Source: Acidobacteriota bacterium (GTDB lineage Bacteria; Acidobacteriota; Thermoanaerobaculia; Multivoradales; JAGPDF01). From it: DNA of 64,000 bases. Of the stretch, positions 55,166 through 64,000 are shown in pieces. A program made the position numbers and the translations under genes. The stretch covers positions 38,250-102,249 of the forward strand of contig JACTMI010000007.1 of NCBI GenBank assembly GCA_014584695.1, read 5' to 3'. Each line of letters opens with the position of its first letter. The first letter of the stretch is position 1. Below the pieces are notes generated by a model. The model made no database searches. It was not told where the DNA came from and saw only the letters and a program-made list of their open reading frames with translations.

Positions 55166-56455
55166 ATGGGCATGACGGTGGTCGAGAAGATCCTGGCGCG
55201 CGCCTCCGGGCGCGCCGCCACCCGCGCCGGCGACGTGGTCGAACCGGCGGTGGACCTCGCGATGTCGCACGAGAACGCGGCCCTGGTGGTCAACCAGTTC
55301 ACCGAGATCTTCCAGGGCACCGGCCGCGAGCCGAAGCTCTGGGATCCGTCGAAGATCGCCATCATCTTCGACCACCGGGTGCCGGCCGAGTCGCCGAAGA
55401 CGGCGAGCAACCAGAAGAAAGTGCGCGAGTTCGTGGCCGCGCACGGCATCACCCGCTTCCACGACGTCCGCGGCGACGAAGGGGGGATCTGCCACCAGAT
55501 CCTGCCCGAGAACGGCTACGTCCGCCCCGGCGCGGTGGTCGTCGGCACCGACTCCCACACCACCAGCCACGGCGCCCTCGGGGCCTTCGCCTTCGGCATC
55601 GGCGCCACCGAGATGGCGAGCGTCTGGGCGCTCGGCGTGGCGCTCAACGTCGAGGTGCCGCGGACGTTGCGGATCGAAGTCAGCGGCCGGTTCGCGCCCG
55701 GGGTCGGCGCCAAGGACCTGATCCTCCACCTGGTCGGCACGCTCGGCGCCGAGGGGGCGAACTTCCGGGTGATCGAGTTCCACGGCGAGACCATCTGCGC
55801 CCTGTCCACCTCGGGTCGCCTCACCCTCTGCAACATGACGGTCGAGGCCGGCGCCACCTCGGGCGTGGTGCCCGCCGACGCGGAGACCGCGCGTTACCTG
55901 CGCCAGGTCGCCGGCGTCGTCGATCCGCTGCTCGGGGTGGTGCCGGACGCCGACGCCAGCTACGAGCGGACGGTCGCCGTCGACGTCTCCTCGCTCGCGC
56001 CCCAAGTCGCTTGCCCCCACACCGTCGACAACGTCCGCCCGGTCGACGAGCTGCTCGGCACGCGCGTGCACCAGATCGTCATCGGCTCCTGCACCAACGG
56101 CCGCCTCGACGACATCGCCGCCGCGGCCGGCATCCTGCGCGGCAAGAAGGTCGCGCGCGGCACCCGGATGCTGGTCTTCCCGGCCTCGGCGCGGATCTTC
56201 CAGGAGGCGATCGAAGCCGGCTACGTGGCCGACCTGATGCGCGCCGGCGCGGTGGTGATGAACTCCGGCTGCGGCCCCTGCCTCGGCGTCCACCAGGGCG
56301 CGCTGGGCGACGGCGAGGTCGCGCTCTCGACCACCAACCGCAATTTCAAGGGCCGGATGGGCAACCCGCGTTCGGAGGTCTATCTCTGCTCGCCCGAGGT
56401 GGCCGCGGCCTCGGCGCTCGCGGGCGTCATCACCGATCCGCGGCGGGGAGCCTGA
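55166..56455 (+). CDS. 3-Isopropylmalate dehydratase/homoaconitase-type large subunit
   Basis: 429 residues; GAGGAGAGAG upstream. VVGTDSHTTSHGALGAFAFG, IGATEMASVWALG, IVIGSCTNGRLDDIAAAAGI and NSGCGPCLGVHQGALGDGEV hold the Cys ligands of the labile [4Fe-4S] cluster. The split large/small form matches LeuC-type archaeal homologues. It would isomerise or hydrate a malate-like substrate; no leuA or full leuB set is next door, so leucine synthesis is not assumed. Confidence 0.88.
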   Translation: MGMTVVEKILARASGRAATRAGDVVEPAVDLAMSHENAALVVNQFTEIFQGTGREPKLWDPSKIAIIFDHRVPAESPKTASNQKKVREFVAAHGITRFHDVRGDEGGICHQILPENGYVRPGAVVVGTDSHTTSHGALGAFAFGIGATEMASVWALGVALNVEVPRTLRIEVSGRFAPGVGAKDLILHLVGTLGAEGANFRVIEFHGETICALSTSGRLTLCNMTVEAGATSGVVPADAETARYLRQVAGVVDPLLGVVPDADASYERTVAVDVSSLAPQVACPHTVDNVRPVDELLGTRVHQIVIGSCTNGRLDDIAAAAGILRGKKVARGTRMLVFPASARIFQEAIEAGYVADLMRAGAVVMNSGCGPCLGVHQGALGDGEVALSTTNRNFKGRMGNPRSEVYLCSPEVAAASALAGVITDPRRGA

Positions 56456-56457
56456 CC

Positions 56458-56973
56458 ATGTCGACCGCGACCGCCACCTCGACCGCCCGGGTCGTCGCCG
56501 CTCTCGGCGACGACGTCTCGACCGACGTCATCTACCCGGGCCGCTACATGGCGACCGTGCTGCCCTCCGAAACGCCGCAGTACGCCTTCGCCGACCACGC
56601 GGAGCTCAACGCGCGGCTGACGGGCGGCCAGGTGCCGGCCGGCAGCCTGATCGTCGCCGGCAAGAACTTCGGCTGCGGCTCCTCGCGCGAGCAGGCCTGC
56701 TCCTGCCTCAAGGGGCACGAGCTGGTGATCGTCGCCCGCGGCTTCGCCCGCATCTTCTTGCAGAACTCGGTCAACCTCGGCCTGCGGCTGGTGACCGCGC
56801 CGGAGATCGAGGCCGCGGAGGGCGACGAGATCGAGCTCACCGCCGACGCGGTCGTCGACCGCACCTCCGGCAGGCGGTTCGCGATCGTGCCGCTGCCGGC
56901 GGCGCGGCAGGCGATCGTCGACGCCGGCGGCCTGATCGCCTACACGCGCCAGCGACTGACGGCCGCCCGCTGA
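56458..56973 (+). CDS. 3-Isopropylmalate dehydratase/homoaconitase-type small subunit
   Basis: 171 residues, 2 bases after the large subunit. VVAALGDDVSTDVIYPGRYM and LIVAGKNFGCGSSREQACSC, then GFARIFLQNSVNLGLRLV, are the swivelling-domain motifs of LeuD-like subunits. The substrate-specificity loop reads YPGRYM (YxxxY-like), which cannot decide the substrate by eye. Confidence 0.87.
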   Translation: MSTATATSTARVVAALGDDVSTDVIYPGRYMATVLPSETPQYAFADHAELNARLTGGQVPAGSLIVAGKNFGCGSSREQACSCLKGHELVIVARGFARIFLQNSVNLGLRLVTAPEIEAAEGDEIELTADAVVDRTSGRRFAIVPLPAARQAIVDAGGLIAYTRQRLTAAR

Positions 56974-57030
56974 GGGCGCCCGCTTCGCTAGACTGAGAAC
57001 TCGGGCCGGCGTGGGGCCGAGGGAGAGCGC

Positions 57031-58593
57031 GTGATCGAGCCGAGCGGCCGCTGGGCCGGAGTCCTGCTGCACCCGACGTCGCTGCCGGGCCGCTTCGGCA
57101 TCGGCGACCTGGGCCCCGCCGCGGTCACCTTCCTCGACTGGCTGCGGCGGGCCGGACAGAGCGTCTGGCAGATGCTGCCGGTCGGCCCCACCGAGAGCGA
57201 GCACTCTCCTTACGGCAGCCCCTCCGCTTTCGCCGGCAACGCGCTGCTGATCTCGCCCGAGTGGTTGCGCGAGGAGGATCTGCTCGCCGCGGCCGACCTC
57301 GACGAGGCGCCGGAGCTACCGGCCGGAGCGGTCGCTTTCGGCGCCGCGCTGGAGCTCAAGACCCAACTGCTCCGGCGCGCCTTCGAGCGCTTCGAGGCCG
57401 GCGCCGCCGCCGCGCTGCGCGAGCCCTTCGAGGCGTGGCCCAAGGAGCCCGGCCAGGCCCCCTGGCTCGACGACTGGACGCTCTTCGCGGCGCTGCGGCG
57501 GCGCGACCCCGGCCGCTCGTGGACCGCCTGGCCGGAGCCGCTGCGGCGCCGCGAGCTCGAGGCGCTCGCCGCCGCCCGGCGCGAGCTCGCGGCGGAGGTC
57601 CGTTTCGAGCGCTTCGTCCAGTTCCTGTTCGATCGCCAGTGGACGCGCCTGCGCGCCGAGGCGCGCGCGCGCGGCATCGGGTTGCTCGGCGACCTGCCGA
57701 TCTATCTCTCCGGCGACGCCGCCGATCTGTGGGCGCATCCGAAGCTGTTCGCGCTCGACGCCGACCTCCAGCCCGAGAAGGTCGCCGGCGTGCCCCCCGA
57801 CTATTTCAGCGCCGACGGCCAGCTCTGGGGCAATCCGCTCTACCACTGGGAACACTCGGCGGCGACCGGCCACGCCTGGTGGGTCGAGCGGCTGCGACTC
57901 AATCTGCACCGCTTCGATTTCGTCCGCCTCGATCACTTCCGCGCTTTCTCGGCCTACTGGGAGCTGCCGGCCGGGGCGCCCAACGCGCGCGACGGCCAGT
58001 GGGTCGACGGTCCGCGGGCGAGTCTGTTCGAGGCTTTCCGCGCCGCCTTCGGCGAGCGGCTGCCGCTGGTCGCGGAGGATCTCGGCGCGATCGACGAGCC
58101 GGTCCACGAGCTGCGCCGCGCCTTCGGTCTGCCGGGAATGAAGGTCCTGCAGTTCGGTTTCCTCCCCGCTTCGAGCGACCATCTGCCGCACCGGCTGGAG
58201 CGCGCGACGGTGCTCTACACCGGCACGCACGACAACGACACCGCCAAGGGCTTCCTCGCTCAGCTCGCCGAGGAGGACCGCCGCCGCGCCCTCGACTACC
58301 TCGGCGTCGAGCCCGAGGGCTTCCCGCGCGCGCTCCTGCGCGCCGCCTACGCCTCGGTCGCGCAGCTCGCCATCGTCCCGCTGCAAGACCTCCTCGGCCT
58401 CGGCTCCGAGGCCCGCATGAACACCCCCGGCATCGCCGCCGGCAACTGGTCCTGGCGCCTCCTCCTCGGCCAGCTCGACGCCCTCGACCCCACCCCCATC
58501 CACCGCCTCGCCGAGCTCACCGAGCGAATCCCGGCGCCGCCACCGCCGGCACCCGTCCCAGCGCCCGAGCCGGCCGATTCCCAGCCTCCGTAG
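57031..58593 (+). CDS. malQ: 4-Alpha-glucanotransferase (amylomaltase)
   Basis: 520 residues, GTG start with GAGGGAGAGCGC upstream. WAGVLLHPTSLPGRFGIGDL, LLGDLPIYLSGDAADLWAHP, FDFVRLDHFRAFSAYWEL (nucleophile Asp), PLVAEDLGAIDEPVHELR (acid Glu) and VLYTGTHDNDT are the GH77 motifs. Rearranges maltodextrins/glycogen-type glucans in the cytoplasm. Pro-rich C-terminal 30 residues are extra. Confidence 0.95.
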   Translation: MIEPSGRWAGVLLHPTSLPGRFGIGDLGPAAVTFLDWLRRAGQSVWQMLPVGPTESEHSPYGSPSAFAGNALLISPEWLREEDLLAAADLDEAPELPAGAVAFGAALELKTQLLRRAFERFEAGAAAALREPFEAWPKEPGQAPWLDDWTLFAALRRRDPGRSWTAWPEPLRRRELEALAAARRELAAEVRFERFVQFLFDRQWTRLRAEARARGIGLLGDLPIYLSGDAADLWAHPKLFALDADLQPEKVAGVPPDYFSADGQLWGNPLYHWEHSAATGHAWWVERLRLNLHRFDFVRLDHFRAFSAYWELPAGAPNARDGQWVDGPRASLFEAFRAAFGERLPLVAEDLGAIDEPVHELRRAFGLPGMKVLQFGFLPASSDHLPHRLERATVLYTGTHDNDTAKGFLAQLAEEDRRRALDYLGVEPEGFPRALLRAAYASVAQLAIVPLQDLLGLGSEARMNTPGIAAGNWSWRLLLGQLDALDPTPIHRLAELTERIPAPPPPAPVPAPEPADSQPP

Positions 58594-58709
58594 CCCTGAA
58601 ACCCCCTCGCGATGCGCAATCAGCCGAGGTCGCTTGACGCGCGCACGAGAGCTGTGCCAGGGTCAACCCCAGTTCGGCGTCGCTGTCTTTCTGTCCATGG
58701 AGGTCTCAC

Positions 58710-61700
58710 ATGCTGGAAGCCCGCGGTCTCCGCTTCTCCCCGTTCGTCGCCGTCGTCGCCGCTCTGGTCGGCTTGGCGTTCGAGTCCCACGCCGCGACCT
58801 TGCCGGAGCCGCGGTCGATTGGCGAGCTGATCTTCGCCGAGGATTTCGAGTCCGGCGACCTGCTCGGCTGGTCGAGCTCGACCGGTGGGCCACCGGAAGG
58901 GGCGCTGCCGCCCGACCCTGCGGAGATCGCCCCGCCGCTCGATCCCACCTTGCCGCTCGACGTTTTCGAGTCGGGCCGCTTTCTCTGGGAGTCCGGGCCA
59001 CCCATCCAGGTCGACGTGGCGCCGGGCGCGATCTCTCCGGATCGAATCTGCCTGGTCCGCGGCCGGGTGCTCCGCCGCGACGGCCATCCCCTGCGCGGGG
59101 TGAAGGTGACCGTGCACGGACACTCGGACGTCGGCTCGACGCGGACTCGCAGCGATGGCTACTACGACCTCGCGCTGCGCGGTGGGGCCGAGGTCACCGT
59201 GACCTACGAGAAGCGGGGCTTCCTGCCGATCGCACGCCAAGTCGAGGCGCTACGGCAGGACTGGGCCTGGGCCGAGGACGCGGTGATGATCCCGCTCGAT
59301 CCGGCGGTCTGGCCGATCAGCTCGGGCGCGAGCGAGATGCAGGTCGCGCGCGGCAGCGTCCAGGAGGACGCGGACGGCGCGCGGCAAGCGACCTTGATGT
59401 TCCGCGCGGAGACGGTCGCCGAAATGTGGGTGCCGGGCGTGGGCGCCGTTCCGCTCCCCCTCTTTCACGTGCGCGCGACGGAGTACACGGTGGGCGAGCA
59501 GGGCCCGGCGGCGATGCCCGCGCCGCTCCCGCCGCAGGTCGGCTACACCTACGCGGTCGAGCTCTCCGCCGACGAGGCCGTGGCGGCGAACGCGGCGGCC
59601 GTCACCTTCTCCCAACCGGTCGTCGTCTACGTCGAGAACTTCCCGGACTTTCCCGTGGGCGAGCCGGTCCCCGCGGCGTGGTACGAGCGAGACGCGGCAT
59701 CCTGGGTTCCGAGCCGCGACGGCCTGGTGGTCCAGATCGTCTCGGAGGCGGATGGGCTCGCTGACCTCGACGTCGAAGGTTCGGGGCTGCCCGCGAGCGA
59801 GGACGACTACCTCGATCTCGGGATCGACCCCGCGGAGCGGCAGCGTCTCGCCGTGCTCTACGAGCCGGGCCAGAGCCTGTGGCGGGTCGAGGTCACGCAC
59901 TTCACGCCCTGGGACTTCAACTGGCCGGCCGGACCGCCGCCGGATGCGGACCCACCGCCGGACCCCGCCGGCCAAGGTGACCCACCTCCGGACGACCCCG
60001 TGGACCCGGGCGGCGTTCCCGATCCGGATGCCGGGGCTCCCATCACCGGCAATCCCGACTGCGAGCCAGGCTCCATCCTCGAGTGCGAGAATCAGGTGCT
60101 GCGCGAGAGCATCGCGCTCACCGGCGTCCCTCATCGGCTCCACTATGCGAGCGATCGCGTGCGCGGCCGCTCCGATCCGCTGCGCTTCTCGATCCGGGTC
60201 ACCGGTGCGACCATCCCGGCGAGCCTTCTGCACGTGGGGCTCGTTGTCGAGGCCGCCGGAGAGATCTACCGCTGGGGCACCCCGATCCCGGTGCCGAATC
60301 AGCGCCACACGGTGACCTGGAACTTCGTCGACCGCTATCAGCGACCGATCCACGCCGAGGAGCCGGCGACGATTCGGCTGACTTACACCTACCCCCTCGT
60401 CTACTACACCGCGCGCGGTCCATGGGAGGCTTCGTTCTCCCGGCTACCGACCGAAGGCGTCTCGTTTCCGAGCCTCAGGAGCGGCAGCCGATTCACCATC
60501 ACGCGCACTGTCCGGACCACGGTCGGGGCGCTCGCGCACAACCTCGTCGGGCCTTGGGACGTCTCGGGCGAGGGTCTCGGCGGCTGGACCTTCGACGCCC
60601 ACCACCGCTACCACCCCCGGACCGGCACCCTGCTGCCCGGCCACGGCGGACGGCAGGTCGCCCACGCGCGGCCGCTCGTCGCCCCGCGGCTGCTCGGCAC
60701 CGGGATCGCGGGCACGTCGGGCGACGGCGGTCCCGGCCGCCTGGCGCGCTTCGAAGCGCCCGCCGGCCTGGCGCTCGGCCCGGATGGCAGCCTCTACGTC
60801 TCCGATGCCACCGCGCGAACCGTTCGCCGACTGCGGCCGGACGGGATCGTGGAGCGCTTCGCCGGCACCGGCGAGACCTGCGATCCCGGCGGTGGGGCTC
60901 GGGGCGAGGGCGGCGGAGGCTGTGGCGATGGTGGCCCGGCGATCGCGGGCAAGCTCGTCGCGCCGGGCGGGCTCGCGGTCACGCCGGATGGCTCGCTCCT
61001 GATCGCGGACGGCCTCTTCGTCCGTCGCGTCGATCCACAGGGGATTCTCTCCACCGTCGCCGGCTCCTGGGACGACATCCCTCCGCCCCAGCTCGGCGAG
61101 GGCTCCTGTGACGGCGACTGCCCGGCGACGGAGGTTTCGCTGCAGGGCGTGGCGGACGTCGCGGCCCTGGCGGATGGCGCCTTCTTCCTCGTCGAGTCGA
61201 ACCGCAATCGGCTGAGCTTCGTCGGCACCAACGGCCGCTGGAGCCGGGTGGCCGGAGGCGACGCTTCCGGCAGCGCCGGCGACGGCGGCCCGGCCTACTT
61301 CGCGGAGCTCTCGAGTCCGACGGGATTGGCGCTCGGGCCGGCCGGGGAGCTCTTCGTCGCCGACTCGGGCAATCATCGACTGCGCCGGATCGGTACCGAC
61401 GGCATCATCACCACGGTCGCCGGGACGGGCGTTCCCGGATTCTCCGGTGACGGCGGACCGGCGACCGCGGCGAAGCTCTGGTTTCCCACCCGGGTCGCCG
61501 CGGATTCGGACGGCGCCGTCTACCTGGTGGATCAGTTCAACCAGCGCGTGCGCGAGGTCACGGCCGGGGGGAAGATCGAGACCGTCGTCGGCATCGATGC
61601 GGCACCCACGTTCGTCGACGGAGACCACGCGCTCCAGACGCCGCTCGACTGGCCCACCGCCGTCGGCGTCGAGCCGCGCGGCCGGCTGTTCGTCGCCGAC

Positions 61701-63635
61701 GCTGGGGGACATCACGTCCTGGAGGTGACGGACGTCCGGCCGCGGCCGGCGAGCGGCGAGATCCTGATCCCCGGCCCGGACGGGGCCGAGGTCCATGTCT
61801 TCTCCGCCGCCGGGCGCCACCTGCGGACGGTCCACGCGCTGACCGGCGCGACCTTGCTCGGCTTCGAGTACACCGGCTCCGGTCGGCTGTACCGCATCGT
61901 CGACGCTCACGGCAACGCCACCGAGGTCGTTCGCGACGGCGCCGGAGATCCGCAGGCGATCGTCGGCCCCTACGGCCAGGTGACGACGCTCGACCTCGAT
62001 TCATTCGGCTACCTCGCGAGCGTCACCAGCCCGGCGGGAGAGACGACCGAGCTCACTTCGACGACCACCGGATTGCTGCTGTCGCGACGCGAGCCGCGCG
62101 GCAAGACGAAGCACTTCTCCTGGGACACGACCGGACGGCTCAAGGGCGAGCTGGACGCGGACGGGGGCAGCAAGCTGCTCTCGCGCTTCGGGGTGGGCGA
62201 CCGAACGTATGCCCACTTCCGCGTCTCGTTCACCAGCGCGGAGGGGCGGCACACTCTCCACGACACCTGGTACTCCTGGAGCGGCCGCCGCAAGTGGAAG
62301 ACGCAGATCATGGGCCCGGGCGAGAACCTCGTCACGCGGACCACCGCTCATCGCGACGGCTGGTCGCTGCGCGAGCGCCCGGACGGCTCGCAGGCGCTCT
62401 CGTCCGCACGACCCGACCCGGTCTGGGGCCTCGGCGTCGAGCGCTTCGGCGCCGGCTCCCTGTCGATTCCCGGCGGGCTCTCGCGGTCGTTCGCCTCGTT
62501 CGCGGAGGCGGTGCTCGGGGACCCGCTCGACCCGTTGAGCGTCTCGGCGCGCGTCGAGACCTACGAGGTCAACGGTCGCGTTTCGACCCGGACTTATGAC
62601 GCCGCGCTCCGCCGCTGGCTCGCCATCTCGGCTGCCGGGCGGCTGTCGCGGCTCGACCTCGACCCGCTCGGCCGCCCGATCGAGACCGCCGTCGGAACGC
62701 TCGAGCCGACGCGCTTCGAGTACGACGAGAGGGGCCGGCTGGCATCGGTCGCTTCCGGGGTGGGAGCGGAGGAACGCCTCGTCACTTTCGGCTACGACCC
62801 GCTCGGGCGACTGGTCTCGATCACGGATCCGCTCGAGCGCGAGGTCGCCTTCGAGTACGACGCGGCGAATCGGGTGACCCGCCAGGTTCTCCCCGGCGGG
62901 CGCGAGATCCTCTTCGACTGGGACGAGAACGGCAATCTGACCGGACTCACGCCCCCGACCCGGCCGGCGCACGAGTTCGACCACGGGCCGGTGGACCTGG
63001 TCAGCGAATACGCACCGCCGCCGGTCGGTCCCGGGGAGTGGTCGACGCTCTACGACCACAATCTGGACCTCCAGCCGACGCTGGTGGAGCGACCGGACGC
63101 GGCGACGATCGCCTTCGCCTATGACGCCGCGCAGCGGCTCTCGTCGCTCACGTCACCGCGCGGCGTGACTCAGGTCTCTTACGATCCGCAGACGGGGCAC
63201 GTCGCCAGTCTGACGACGCCGGAAGGCAACGGGCTCGCGCTTACGATGGCGGGGCCGCTGGTGACGGCGACGGAGTGGATGGGCGAGGTGACGGGTTCGG
63301 TCGAGCGGACGTACGATGCTGATCTGCGCCTGGCGACGATCTCGGTCAACGGCGCGGAGCCGGTCGCTTACGGCTACGACGATGACGGGCTGCTGGTCCA
63401 GACCGGCGCGATGACGCTGTCGCGCGACGCCGCGACCGGGCTCTTGACCGGCACGACGTTGGGGGTGGTGACGACGAGCTACGGCTACAACGGTTTCGGC
63501 GAGCTCGCGACGATGACGGCCGCGGTGTCGGGGACGCCGATCTGGGAGGTCGCCTACACGCGCGACCAGCTCGGCCGGATCACGGAGAAGGTCGAGACGA
63601 TCCAAGGTGCCACCGACAGCTATGTCTACCGCTAA
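58710..63635 (+). CDS. Giant secreted NHL-repeat / RHS-YD-repeat protein, frame broken near 63633
   Basis: 1641 residues to a TAA at 63633-63635; start has GGAGGT upstream. Signal peptide SPFVAVVAALVGLAFESHA, then EDFESGDLLGWSSS. A carboxypeptidase-regulatory-like module sits at about 118-170, a Pro/Asp linker near 405-445, about five NHL blades at 663-1003 (GLALGPDGSLYVSDATARTV, LFVADSGNHRLRRIGTDGII, AVYLVDQFNQRVREVT), then RHS/YD repeats from about 1020 (YDPLGRLVSI, YDAANRVTRQ). RHS domains shell toxins or surface effectors. The RHS repeats continue in another frame past the TAA, so this end is probably a frameshift. Confidence 0.85.
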   Translation: MLEARGLRFSPFVAVVAALVGLAFESHAATLPEPRSIGELIFAEDFESGDLLGWSSSTGGPPEGALPPDPAEIAPPLDPTLPLDVFESGRFLWESGPPIQVDVAPGAISPDRICLVRGRVLRRDGHPLRGVKVTVHGHSDVGSTRTRSDGYYDLALRGGAEVTVTYEKRGFLPIARQVEALRQDWAWAEDAVMIPLDPAVWPISSGASEMQVARGSVQEDADGARQATLMFRAETVAEMWVPGVGAVPLPLFHVRATEYTVGEQGPAAMPAPLPPQVGYTYAVELSADEAVAANAAAVTFSQPVVVYVENFPDFPVGEPVPAAWYERDAASWVPSRDGLVVQIVSEADGLADLDVEGSGLPASEDDYLDLGIDPAERQRLAVLYEPGQSLWRVEVTHFTPWDFNWPAGPPPDADPPPDPAGQGDPPPDDPVDPGGVPDPDAGAPITGNPDCEPGSILECENQVLRESIALTGVPHRLHYASDRVRGRSDPLRFSIRVTGATIPASLLHVGLVVEAAGEIYRWGTPIPVPNQRHTVTWNFVDRYQRPIHAEEPATIRLTYTYPLVYYTARGPWEASFSRLPTEGVSFPSLRSGSRFTITRTVRTTVGALAHNLVGPWDVSGEGLGGWTFDAHHRYHPRTGTLLPGHGGRQVAHARPLVAPRLLGTGIAGTSGDGGPGRLARFEAPAGLALGPDGSLYVSDATARTVRRLRPDGIVERFAGTGETCDPGGGARGEGGGGCGDGGPAIAGKLVAPGGLAVTPDGSLLIADGLFVRRVDPQGILSTVAGSWDDIPPPQLGEGSCDGDCPATEVSLQGVADVAALADGAFFLVESNRNRLSFVGTNGRWSRVAGGDASGSAGDGGPAYFAELSSPTGLALGPAGELFVADSGNHRLRRIGTDGIITTVAGTGVPGFSGDGGPATAAKLWFPTRVAADSDGAVYLVDQFNQRVREVTAGGKIETVVGIDAAPTFVDGDHALQTPLDWPTAVGVEPRGRLFVADAGGHHVLEVTDVRPRPASGEILIPGPDGAEVHVFSAAGRHLRTVHALTGATLLGFEYTGSGRLYRIVDAHGNATEVVRDGAGDPQAIVGPYGQVTTLDLDSFGYLASVTSPAGETTELTSTTTGLLLSRREPRGKTKHFSWDTTGRLKGELDADGGSKLLSRFGVGDRTYAHFRVSFTSAEGRHTLHDTWYSWSGRRKWKTQIMGPGENLVTRTTAHRDGWSLRERPDGSQALSSARPDPVWGLGVERFGAGSLSIPGGLSRSFASFAEAVLGDPLDPLSVSARVETYEVNGRVSTRTYDAALRRWLAISAAGRLSRLDLDPLGRPIETAVGTLEPTRFEYDERGRLASVASGVGAEERLVTFGYDPLGRLVSITDPLEREVAFEYDAANRVTRQVLPGGREILFDWDENGNLTGLTPPTRPAHEFDHGPVDLVSEYAPPPVGPGEWSTLYDHNLDLQPTLVERPDAATIAFAYDAAQRLSSLTSPRGVTQVSYDPQTGHVASLTTPEGNGLALTMAGPLVTATEWMGEVTGSVERTYDADLRLATISVNGAEPVAYGYDDDGLLVQTGAMTLSRDAATGLLTGTTLGVVTTSYGYNGFGELATMTAAVSGTPIWEVAYTRDQLGRITEKVETIQGATDSYVYR

Positions 63636-64000
63636 ACGGCCTGGTAACGGCGACCTACACCTTCGACGCCAACGGCAACCGCCTCAGCAAGACAACCCCC
63701 GGCGGCACCGAAGCCGGCACTTACGACGCGCAGGACCGCTTGCTCGCCTACGACGGCTCGACTTATACCTACACGAGAAACGGCGAGCTCGCGACGGCGA
63801 CGGGCGCGGGCGGGACGACGAGCTTCTCTTACGACGTCTTCGGCAACCTGCTGGAGGTCACTCCACCGGGCGGCCCCGAGATCGCGTACGTCGTCGACGC
63901 CAGAAACCGCCGCATCGGCAAGAAGCTCGACGGCACCCTGGTCCAGGGCCTGCTCTGGCAGAGCCAGCTCGCGCCCATCGCCGAGCTCGACGGCGCCGGC
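63635..64000 (+). CDS. Frameshifted continuation of the RHS protein, runs off the window
   Basis: From 63635 the -1 frame is open for 122 codons to the window end and reads NGLVTATYTFDANGNRLSKT, TYDAQDRLLAYDGSTYTYTR, FSYDVFGNLLEVTPPG and LLWQSQLAPIAELDGAG, plainly YD repeats and the conserved RHS core strand. Just before it the first frame ends YVYR-stop, where RHS repeats would expect YVYRYD. Restoring one base (or one plus a multiple of three) joins the frames. Natural pseudogene or sequencing/assembly error cannot be told apart here. Confidence 0.75.

Overview
The window is a very GC-rich, densely coded bacterial chromosome segment. I see no tRNA, rRNA, phage, intact insertion sequence or CRISPR array. 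A GWxTD-domain protein, large secreted surface proteins with an EDFESGDLLGWS-type N-terminus, a secreted protein whose C-terminal domain carries the AVPLTSDTGYFWFFDPAN motif, TonB and FadL-type outer-membrane proteins and a polysulfide-reductase cluster fit a Gram-negative member of Acidobacteriota, perhaps Thermoanaerobaculia. That placement is an inference from familiarity with such proteins, not a computed result.

Layout. 1-7.1 kb: a truncated FG-GAP secreted protein, two lipoproteins, a barrel-like outer-membrane protein, a Tat-exported epimerase-like protein, a ClpX-like ATPase and a TPR protein. 7.1-7.8 kb: a repeat-filled intergenic region. 7.8-10.1 kb (minus): folE, a GWxTD protein and a FabH-like synthase in overlapping order. 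10.1-12.7 kb (plus): methyltransferase, SelW-like selenoprotein and glycosyltransferase, coupled by 4-base overlaps. 12.9-20.9 kb: a PTPS-family protein, an ENPP-like phosphodiesterase, a Kef-type antiporter, an S4 protein, an acyl-ACP-reductase (AAR) homologue and RecQ. 21.2-24.8 kb: a second selenoprotein (ArsC/Spx-like), a repeat/palindrome region, and a His-rich TonB receptor with a small secreted partner. 24.9-36.9 kb: fumarase, RNase HI, carB, an S1-domain protein, glycosyltransferases and others. 37.1-44.6 kb (minus): a sulfur-respiration set, psrABC-like genes followed by two YeeE/YedE half-transporters, a rhodanese lacking its catalytic Cys, a FadL/TodX-like porin and a dihaem cytochrome c. 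44.8-48.4 kb (plus): cell-wall amidase, MamK-like actin and PilZ-TM-AMIN protein. 48.4-51.6 kb: a secreted protein, a VapBC-type pair, DoxX-like and YHS proteins. 51.8-57.0 kb (plus): isocitrate/isopropylmalate-dehydrogenase-like, HMG-CoA-lyase-like, CaiB-type CoA transferase and LeuC/LeuD-like subunits, an unassigned branched or tricarboxylic acid pathway. 57.0-64 kb: amylomaltase and a giant NHL/RHS surface protein that is frameshifted and runs off the window.

Most notable: two thioredoxin-fold genes each have an in-frame TGA exactly at a redox Cys, followed by a bacterial-SECIS-like hairpin; ordinary gene calling misses or truncates both. The amidase/MamK-like/PilZ-AMIN operon looks like an undescribed cytoskeleton-cell-wall module. 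A window-wide pattern is that about a dozen genes without an obvious Shine-Dalgarno sequence have a TAGNNT or TATACT hexamer 6-11 bases before the start codon, consistent with leaderless transcription, while other genes have strong GGAGG sites.
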